Source: Megaustenia siamemsis
Taxonomy: Eukaryota; Mollusca; Gastropoda; Stylommatophora; Ariophantidae
DNA: 64,000 bases
Assembly (NCBI GenBank): GCA_032433765.1
Contig: JAVIAB010000025.1
Span: forward strand, 34,768,282 to 34,832,281
Reading direction: 5' to 3'
Below, piece by piece: positions 57,130 through 64,000 of the stretch. The position numbers and the translations under genes are program-made. Below the pieces are notes generated by a model, which searched no databases, was not told the origin of the DNA, and saw nothing but the letters and a program-made list of their open reading frames with translations. How positions within the stretch are numbered: the first letter of the stretch is position 1; the number at the start of each line of letters is the position of its first letter.

Positions 57130-58310
57130 TTTATGTGGAAGTTGCATTTGTGTATATCTTCCCGCTAGAGTGTGTGCATGTTTGTGTGCTGTCTGTGTGA
57201 GCGTGTCGTGTGTGTGTTGTGTGTGCTGAGTGTGTGTGTGCGTGCTAAGTGTGTGTGTAAAGCGTGTATGTGCTACGTGTGTGTGTAAAGCGTGTGTGTG
57301 CTACGTGTTTGTGCGTCTTTTGTGTGCAGTGTGTGTGCGTCGTTTGTGCGCTATGTGTGTGTGCGTGTGTGGGCTACGTGAGTACGCGTCGCTTGTGTGC
57401 TGCATGGGTGCGCTGTATGTGTGCGCTGTGTGTGTGCTGTATTTGTGTGCTTTGTATGTGTGATGTGTATGATGTGTGTGTATCGTCTGTGTGATGTGTG
57501 TTTGTGTACTGTGTGTTTGCATGCTGGGTATGTGTGCTGTGTCCGTCGTTTGAGTGGGTGTTTGCTGTATCTGTGTGATGCCTGTGTGTTGCGTGCGTGT
57601 GTGCTGTTTTTTGTATGCTGCGCATGTGTGAGCGTGCTGCGTGTTTGTGTGCTGTGTTTGTGTGATGAGTGTGTGTGATGTGTTTGTGTGCTGAGTGTGT
57701 GTGTGCTGTGTTTGTGTGCTGAGTGTGTGTGAGATGTGTATGTGCTGTGTTTGTGTGCTGTGTGTATGTGCTGTGTTTGTGTGCTGCGTGTGTGTGATGT
57801 GTATATGATGTGTTGTGTTGCATGTATGTGCTGTATATGTATGCGTGTTTGTGTGTTGTGTACGTGCACGTGTTTGTATGCTGCGTATGTGTGCGTTTTG
57901 TTTTGCAGCATGCGGACAAGTACATGCACGCGTCCATGCTGGTTTGCGTGAGTGTGTATGCGTTTGTACATGTGTGTATATATGGCTGTCTTCATATGTG
58001 TATATATGGGTGCATTTGTGTGTGCATGTATACACGTATGTATGTATATACGTTTGTATGTAAATATATATGTATGTAATTATTTACTTATGTATATATG
58101 TTTGTATGTATGTATGTTTGTATTTATGTATGTATATATACATTCATGTATTTCCCGTATGTCTGTTTCTGTTCATGTTTGTACGTACGTATGTTTGTAT
58201 ATGTCTGTACATGTGTATTCATGAATGTATGTGCATCTCTCTGTTTGTATATATTTGTATATAATTGTATGTATATTTGTGTATGTAAGTATATACGAAT
58301 CTATGTATTA
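57130..58310. repeat. TG-rich / TATG simple sequence, about 1.2 kb
   Basis: Interrupted (TG)n with TGTGTGCTG words grades into TATG/TATA repeats towards 58300. It abuts the 3' end of the LINE-G copy, so it is probably that element's tail plus expansion. Cys/Val-rich open frames on both strands have no meaning. Confidence 0.9.
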
Positions 58311-58317
58311 GTAGCCT

Positions 58318-58530
58318 CCGTCAGTCACAGTTGACTATGGATTTTTCAGCGCCCCTAGAAATGTTATTTTTTTCTTTTCTTTTCTTTGTCGTGTATTCTC
58401 TTTCTCTATGAGTCTGTCTGCTTCTTGTTTGAGGTGAACCTTTAGAGTGTGTTTCCAGAGATTGTGGTCTGCAGCTATGTCTTCCCAGGCTGCAGGGTTT
58501 ATGTCCAGAGTCTTTATGTCGCGTTAACAC
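58318..58530 (-). mobile_element. LINE-G C-terminal fragment
   Basis: Minus strand: R-D-I-K-T-L-D-I-N-P-A-A-W-E-D-I-A-A-D-H, then W-K-H-T-L-K-V-H-L-K-Q-E-A and a basic region. This resembles the C-terminal end of invertebrate LINEs that carry a Cys/His finger further on, which is absent here. The word cagtcacagttgactatgga marks its 3' end. Confidence 0.65.
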
Positions 58531-58574
58531 AAACCTATAAAGAATCTATGTATATATATACCTGCGATCATTAC

Positions 58575-58990
58575 TCAGTCAGTGTAGGATTCCATACTTT
58601 CTCATGAAGTCAGCTGTCTGTTTAAGTGATTCGATTGCCCCATATAGTTTCTCTTCCAGGGAGGTGGGTGTGGACCACATTACTCTTCTCAGGTCTGTGT
58701 ACTGGGGGCAATCCTGTAGAACATGTTTTGTAGTCATATTGTCCAGTGTACAGTGGCATTGGCTGGTTGTACCTATTTTTAATTTGGTGAACATGTGTTT
58801 CTCATTCTATTGTGGCCAGTGCGTAGGCGAAGTATGATGACTTGATCCCTCCTTGTTAGTTGGTGGTAACCGTCCCTCTCGTTATGCTTTGGGCGTTCTC
58901 GTTTCCATTTTTCATGGTGCTGACCTTTGTATATATGAATATTATTGTTACTGGTTAACATAGTTGACCTCATTCGGCTCGAATCAATGT
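58575..58990 (-). mobile_element. LINE-H-like RNase H-side C-terminus
   Basis: Minus strand: D-G-Y-H-Q-L-T-R-R-D-Q-V-I-I-L-R-L-R-T-G-H-N-R, a frameshift near 58790, then F-T-K-L-K-I-G-T-T-S-Q-C-H-C, H-V-L-Q-D-C-P-Q-Y and L-E-E-K-L-Y-G-A-I. Homologous to 13420-13690 of LINE-H but nearer to the fragment at 1740. Confidence 0.85.
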
Positions 58991-59170
58991 TGGCAGACGT
59001 TAATCTTTAGACAGATGGACAAGACGTCACATAAACTGCTCTTGTAGCTTTCAGTTGATCCCGTCATTTACCTGCTCTGTGAACAGCCCATTTCTACACA
59101 CACCATAATTCATTCAAAACATTCATAGCAACATAATTGTAGTCTCGACCAGATTTGGTTTGAATTGTTA
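58991..59170. other. Unassigned spacer
   Basis: No element recognised. Would lie downstream of the candidate terminal exon on the minus strand. Confidence 0.35.
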
Positions 59171-59179
59171 TTTTATTTT
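59171..59179 (-). terminator. Possible polyadenylation signal (AATAAA)
   Basis: On the minus strand AAAATAAAA lies about 55 bases after the stop of the collapsed frame of the candidate exon at 59880. Common in AT-rich DNA, so weak alone. Confidence 0.25.
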
Positions 59180-59233
59180 GGCTTCTGATTAATATTATAC
59201 ATTGAAAAACATAAAATTAAATATTTTCTTATG

Positions 59234-59880
59234 CTTGAGAGTCAGAATTGTCAAAATAAAAATTTTCCAGGGCATTTGAACATGTTTGTAATGAGAGAGC
59301 CACCATATAGACACTATCTTTGATCTTGTTTGTAATGAGAGAGCCACCATATAGACACTATCTTTGATCTTGTTTGTAATGAGAGAGCCACCATATAGAC
59401 ACTATCTTTGATCTTGTTTGTAATGAGAGAGCCACCATATAGACACTATCTTTGATCTTGTTTGTAATGAGAGAGCCACCATATAGACACTATCTTTGAT
59501 CTTGTTTGTAATGAGAGAGCCACCATATAGACACTATCTTTGATCTTGTTTGTAATGAGAGAGCCACCATATAGACACTATCTTTGATCTTGTTTGTAAT
59601 GAGAGAGCCACCATATAGACACTATCTTTGATCTTGTTTGTAATGAGAGAGCCACCATATAGACACTATCTTTGATCTTGTTTGTAATGAGAGAGCCACC
59701 ATATAGACACTATCTTTGATCTTGTTTGTAATGAGAGAGCCACCATATAGACACTATCTTTGATCTTGTTTGTAATGAGAGAGCCACCATATAGACACTA
59801 TCTTTGATCTTGAACACTGTCATGCGCTCTCTTCCGTTAAACTGGCAAGGCTCGTCAGGTCCCCACACAAAGAGGTTAAC
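59234..59880 (-). CDS. Candidate terminal exon carrying a 44-bp VNTR
   Basis: Minus strand. Acceptor-like tttcactcccag precedes V-N-L-F-V-W-G-P-D-E-P-C-Q-F-N, then G-R-E-R-M-T-V-F-K-I-K-D and the 44-bp unit. Ignoring the extra copies, the frame would leave one unit as A-L-S-L-Q-T-C-S-N-A-L-E and stop at TAA. With the 12 copies present the frame shifts and meets TAG in the third copy. An in-frame stop lies just upstream of the acceptor. A competing frame starts at ATG 59929. No family recognised; alternatively a chance open frame. Confidence 0.3.
59284..59811. repeat. 44-bp tandem array, 12 identical copies
   Basis: Exactly 528 bp, period 44 (gtttgtaatgagagagccac, then catatagacactatctttga). 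I saw no difference among the copies, which points to very recent expansion or strong homogenisation. It starts inside the candidate exon. Confidence 0.95.
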
Positions 59881-59991
59881 CTGGGAGTGAAAGTTATATT
59901 AGCAGTTGGGTGCACATTTTCAGACATAATGACATGTATTTATATTATTCGTTATCTGTAGATTTTACCTAAAGAACAAATTATTCGCTAA

Positions 59992-60388
59992 GGAGTTGCA
60001 TCACGGACAGTAAAAAAACAAAGGAAAAGACGATTAGTGGCCCGAGAGATGAGACTTCTTATAAGAATGTTGAAAGTTCCCTGGACAGCTAAAAAGACCA
60101 ACGAGGACATTCTCAAAGAGGCCAACACAAAAAGGGAGATCATAAGAAACATCCGAAATAAACTATCAACGTTTTTGGGCACATTATGAGAAGATGAAAG
60201 TTGGAATACTTTGTTACAATTGGCAAAATGCAAGGAAAGAGAGATCGCGGACAACAACGAGAGTAATACTAGATAGCTTGGTGTCATGGCGTGAAAAACA
60301 GTCAACAATAGTATTGATACGATGCACGGTGGATAGAAGATTGTGGAAGTACATGAACGTCTACGCCAACCGATATGGCACATGATGA
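59992..60388 (+). mobile_element. LINE-B 3' end
   Basis: Plus strand: R-M-L-K-V-P-W-T-A-K-K-T-N-E-D-I, a frameshift near the F-L-G-H block, then G-K-R-D-R, D-S-L-V-S-W and N-R-Y-G-T with an atgatgatg tail. Truncated and broken. Confidence 0.85.
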
Positions 60389-60670
60389 TGTAATCTGTAG
60401 ATATGATACATGATCACAGACAATCTCAATTGTCTGGGAGCTTGTCTATCTGTTGGCATATTTATCAAACTATGGACCGTAGCACTAGAAGCAATCATGT
60501 GACAGTGGTAAGGGCCATAACTGGGAAAGAACAGAACGAGATTCACACTACAAAAAATGAATAGAAAATAAAGAATTGGACACACACACCCAGAAAATCT
60601 GATGTTAGCATTACGAGACAGCAGAATATTCGTGAAACCCACAAGGAAAGGAAACCGGGGCGATTTAACA
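60389..60670. other. Unassigned spacer
   Basis: No exon or family recognised. Confidence 0.35.
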
Positions 60671-60674
60671 CTAT

Positions 60675-61105
60675 ATATTCTTTATCTTTTCGTATTTGCC
60701 TTTCAGGATCAAGGAGAGATATAGTTTGCGGTCTTGTGCTCTTCTGTTCGCCTCTGCAGCTATATTTCTTAGTGTTTCTAATTTTCCATTAATCCATCTT
60801 TTTCGTGGTCGGCCCTTGGGTCTAGTGTTTTCACAACGATTATTGAAGGCTCGTTGTGTGTTTCTTATCTTTCAGCCTTGTCACCTGGCCAAACCATTTT
60901 ATCTGTTGCTTTTTTATGTACTATGGCGGGGGTTATTCCTAGCCTTTTTCTCAGTTCTTCATTTCTGATCTTATCTCTCAGGCTTTTTCCTGTCAATCGT
61001 CTAACACATTTCATCTCAATAGAGGTTATTTTTCTTATTGTTCTTGCATCAAGGGTCCATGACTGGCACCGGTAGCACAATGTTGGGATGAAGATTATTA
61101 CATGG
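60675..61105 (-). mobile_element. LINE-E C-terminal fragment
   Basis: Minus strand: C-Y-R-C-Q-S-W-T-L-D-A-R-T-I-R-K, M-K-C-V-R-R-L-T-G-K-S, K-I-R-N-E-E-L-R-K-R-L-G-I, M-V-W-P-G-D-K-A. A standard LINE C-terminal block of a family distinct from A-D. The low end carries the 3' words shared with 32705 and 42018. Confidence 0.8.
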
Positions 61106-61140
61106 ACAAGATAAAAGATGAAGACCCCCATGGACGTTAG

Positions 61141-61395
61141 TATTCGATCTCTTTACCTTTCGGGCCGAAGACGGAACATTGGGCAGAAATTCTAGACTCT
61201 TGTGTCCGACGATCTAATTATCAAGTGTCAGACCTTGCACAGGCCCCGCATTGTGTCTCGCCACACGTCTCTGGCCTAAGCGAGTCCTTCAATCTCGGCT
61301 AGGGAGCTGATGTCTGTTGGGGTTTCCTCTCGCCTCAGGGCTCTTTTTAGAGTTTCTCTAGGTGGGCGTCTTATTCTTTTACCCCATTTGAGTGC
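61141..61395 (-). mobile_element. LINE-D 3' end (seeds the 42-bp array)
   Basis: Minus strand: K-R-I-R-R-P-P-R-E-T-L-K-R-A-L-R-R-E-E, T-D-I-S-S-L-A-E-I-E-G; the terminal words cctttcgggccgaagac, gggcagaaattctagac and gcacaggccccgcattg. Upstream it runs into the 42-bp array. Confidence 0.85.
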
Positions 61396-62745
61396 CTGAT
61401 TTGAGACTCTCATATTGTCTGTTCTCACACACAGGGCCTGGTTTGAGGCTCTCATATTGTCTGTTCTCACACACAGGGCCTGGTTTGAGACTCTCATATT
61501 GTCTGTTCTCACACACAGGGCCTGGTTTGAGGCTCTCATATTGTCTGTTCTCACACACAAGGCCTGGTTTGAGGCTCTCATATTGTCTGTTCTCACACAC
61601 AAGGCCTGGTTTGAGACTCTCATATTGTCTGTTCTCACACACAAGGCCTGGTTTGAGACTCTCATATTGTCTGTTCTCACACACAAGGCCTGGTTTGAGA
61701 CTCTCATATTGTCTGTTCTCACACACAAGGCCTGGTTTGAGACTCTCATATTGTCTGTTCTCACACACAAGGCCTGGTTTGAGACTCTCATATTGTCTGT
61801 TCTCGCACACAGGGCCTGGTTTGAGACTCTCATATTGTCTGTTCTCGCACACAGGGCCTGGTTTGAGACTCTCATATTGTCTGTTCTCGCACACAAGGCC
61901 TGGTTTGAGACTCTCATATTGTCTGTTCTCGCACACAGGGCCTGGTTTGAGACTCTCATATTGTCTGTTCTCGCACACACGGCCTGGTTTGAGACTCTCA
62001 TATTGTCTGTTCTCACACACATGGCCCTGGTTTGAGACTCTCATATTGTCTGTTCTCACACACATGGCCCTGGTTTGAGACTCTCATATTGTCTGTTCTC
62101 ACACACATGGCCTGGTTTGAGACTCTCATATTGTCTGTTCCTTCACACATGGCCTGGTTTGAGACTCTCATATTGTCTGTTCTCACAAACATGGCCTGAT
62201 TTGAGACTCTCATATTGTCTGTTCTTACACACATGGCCTGGTTTGAGACTCTCATATTGTCTGTTCTCACACACAGGGCCTGGTTTGAGACTCTCATATT
62301 GTCTGTTCTCACACACATGGCCTGGTTTGAGACTCTCCTATTGTCTGTTCTCACACACAGGGCCTGGTTTGAGACTCTCATTGTCTGTTCTCACACACAG
62401 GGCCTGGTTTGAGACTCTCATATTGTCTGTTCTCACACACAGGGCCTGGTTTGAGACTCTCATATTGTCTGTTCTCACACACATGGCCTGGTTTGAGACT
62501 CTCATAGTGTCTGTTCTCACACACATGGCCTGGTTTGAGACTCTCATATTGTCTGTTCTCACACACATGGCCTGGTTTGAGACTCTCATATTGTCTGTTC
62601 TCACACACATGGCCTGGTTTGAGACTCTCATATTGTCTGTTCTCACACACATGGCCTGGTTTGAGACTCTCATATTGTCTGTTCTCACACACAGGGCCTG
62701 GTTTGAGACTCTCATATTGTCTGTTCTTACACACATGGCTAATAT
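61396..62745. repeat. 42-bp minisatellite from LINE-D, about 32 copies
   Basis: The unit is 42 bp (cctggtttgagactctcata, then ttgtctgttctcacacaca). On the minus strand one frame reads M-R-V-S-N-Q-A-L-C-V-R-T-D-N, the degenerate counterpart of the LINE-D H-V-M-R-R-D-N-K-R-I-S-K-Q-A-L segment. The far flank (62746-62800) reads R-W-S-Y-I-S-H-V, i.e. LINE-D resumes. Variants cluster (cacacat, cacacag, cgcacac) in runs. Confidence 0.93.
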
Positions 62746-62800
62746 ATGACCACCTTCCTTTCTTTATTATAGATGACATAGCTGGGTGATTTGTCATTTC
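62746..62800 (-). mobile_element. LINE-D sequence flanking the 42-bp array
   Basis: Contains catggctaatatatgaccac, the LINE-D segment coding W-S-Y-I-S-H-V on the minus strand, on the 5' side of the array. It shows the array grew within a LINE-D copy. Confidence 0.75.
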
Positions 62801-62844
62801 TCTTATCCTGCACTAGAATATATTCCATGGGATGCCAACTGTTG

Positions 62845-63100
62845 TAAAGTAAAGAGGCCCCGTCACGCCAAGTGGCGTATATGGAATATGGTGTTAGTGA
62901 CCATAAATTGTACATACCTTCAGCACATGATTTTTGCGGTAATGTGGTCGGTATTACGCCCGTGCCGCTTTACTTTCCCAGAAAAAAAAATCCAGTACCC
63001 ATTTAAGGCTGGGTGAACTCGGAAACCGTCGGTTGGGATCGAACCCTACCCCTTGTCCTTTGAAGTCCAGTACACTAACCACTGAGCTATCGCGGCTCCC
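62845..63100 (-). mobile_element. tRNA-derived SINE, near full length
   Basis: Minus-strand copy of the family at 4042 and 42791. The head (gggagccgcgatagctcagt on the minus strand) ends at 63100; the B-box region reads gggttcgatccc. The body and tail are complete except for a short terminal T-run. No clear target-site duplication found. Confidence 0.9.
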
Positions 63101-64000
63101 ATGTGAGCTATTGCTTGAAAGAAAACAGTGAAATTACAGAACAAAGATTGGATGGGAAGATCTTGTTTGTGGTTTTTGTTCCTAAAGGGAGTTTCCCAAG
63201 AAGTGGGGTGGAGGTCAGACATGATCTTTCACAAGAAGCTTCAGGGTTCGTATTCTCTCAAGGGCGGTGGAAGTTGTTCTGTTTTCGTAAAACCCGTGGT
63301 TTGTCCGTGTCTTTATCCTTGACTAGACTCCATATTTAGAGATGATCTTTTAAGATATTACCTTGTTTGGTTTCCATCTGACTACCTGGCTACTGTATGG
63401 CTCCTTGAAAATGGCTTGGTGCATGCCTAATGCCACACCGTTTCGCTGTCTGGCAAACTTCAATTTTCAATTGCTTTAGAGTTCACTGCATTAGAGTTCA
63501 CCACTTTAGAGTCTCGGCTCATGATTTCCTGTTTGTGGGTTTCCTTCCCTAGCCTTTACCTCTCCTGAGCCTCACACCAGACATCGGACACAAGATAGAG
63601 GTTGTAGAGAAAACCTATCTATAGCACTAGTAGGTTCGATATCGTCGATCTCAGACTGACTAACACAGGCTAATGCTTGCAGCAAAGAGCAATTAATGCA
63701 TGGAATAATTAGTTACGTTCTGCTGTCAAGTATGCAACTGTTTAACAACAAATGTTGTTAACAATTTACGATAACAACAAAAACACATCTTTGTTGTGAA
63801 CGAACATGCTAGTCAAATAAAAGTGTACAAAGGGACACGTCAAACAAATCTATCACACAAGAGATCAGATAATGTCGGAAGTTTCCTGTTATTGATTGTA
63901 TAATAATGGACTTAAAGAAAATCACGTGTTCAAGTTGCGCACGTAAAGAAACTCTTGCAGTAAATATTGAAAAGTAAGAAGAGCGTTTGTCAGGGTCAAA
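63101..64000. other. Unassigned end of window
   Basis: Short overlapping open frames on the plus strand at 63103-63339 match no family I know. No splice-supported exon, LINE domain or array was recognised. Confidence 0.35.

Noticed and set aside
57023..58334. Cys/Val-rich and His/Thr-rich frames
   Set aside because: They are translations of TG/TATG simple sequence.
61276..62797. Cys-rich or Leu-rich repeat proteins
   Set aside because: They are translations of the 42-bp array on both strands.
63103..63339. Small gene near the window end
   Set aside because: Two overlapping plus-strand frames are open with no splice sites, recognised motif or start context.

Overview
The window reads as animal (metazoan) nuclear DNA: it is AT-rich, intron-bearing, and packed with 5'-truncated LINE retrotransposons, tRNA-derived SINEs and very long tandem arrays. 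The LINE mixture and an immunoglobulin-type secreted gene fit a mollusc, perhaps a gastropod, but that is an inference from general family knowledge. No bacterial, organellar, rRNA, CRISPR or operon features were seen. Almost every long open frame here is a LINE fragment or a minisatellite whose period happens to be a multiple of three, so frame length is a poor guide.

The main cellular gene lies on the minus strand and is invisible to ORF finding because its exons are only 46-139 nt. Five exons (38410-38365, 33591-33474, 24897-24768, 9219-9081, 4489-4374) have GT/AG borders and join in compatible phases (1, 2, 0, 1) into a predicted 182-residue protein: signal peptide, one immunoglobulin-superfamily domain with a D-H-G-F-Y-T-C F-strand motif, and a short acidic/Ser-Thr tail. 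It covers 34 kb of which 549 nt are coding. Its four introns hold 28-, 23-, 41-, 39-, 49-, 30- and 51/52-bp satellites, an 830-bp tetranucleotide tract and many LINEs. A second phase-1 signal-peptide exon candidate lies upstream at 43858-43810. A separate minus-strand exon candidate at 59880 contains a perfect 12 x 44-bp array.

Mobile elements, with labels used only here. LINE-A, B, C, D, E, F and G are families seen mostly as 3' ends. LINE-H is an I-group-like element with endonuclease, RT and RNase H (9.6-13.9 kb). LINE-I is RT plus RNase H with an uninterrupted 712-codon frame (20.3-18.2 kb, minus). A tRNA-headed SINE of about 255 bp occurs in three near-complete copies and one remnant. 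Target-site duplications can be read at several nested insertions, giving a partial order of events.

Layout: 0-4 kb LINE fragments, a 48-bp array and a SINE; 4.4-38.4 kb the Ig gene with its repeat-filled introns; 38.7-45.3 kb nested LINE-A/B/C/E/H copies; 45.7-48.3 kb a 28-bp array; 50.2-55.8 kb a 50-bp array; 56-59 kb LINE tails and a TG-rich tract; 59.2-59.9 kb the candidate exon; 60-62.8 kb LINE-B/E/D and a 42-bp array; 62.8-63.1 kb a SINE; the rest unassigned.

The most unusual pattern is that at least four minisatellites are amplified pieces of LINE 3' ends. The 48-bp and 42-bp arrays both come from overlapping parts of the LINE-D C-terminal codons. The 50-bp and 51/52-bp arrays both come from the last ~45 bp plus the tail of LINE-C. 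Several microsatellites sit exactly at LINE 3' tails. LINE 3' ends appear to act as repeated birthplaces of tandem repeats, some inside the introns of a transcribed immune-type gene.
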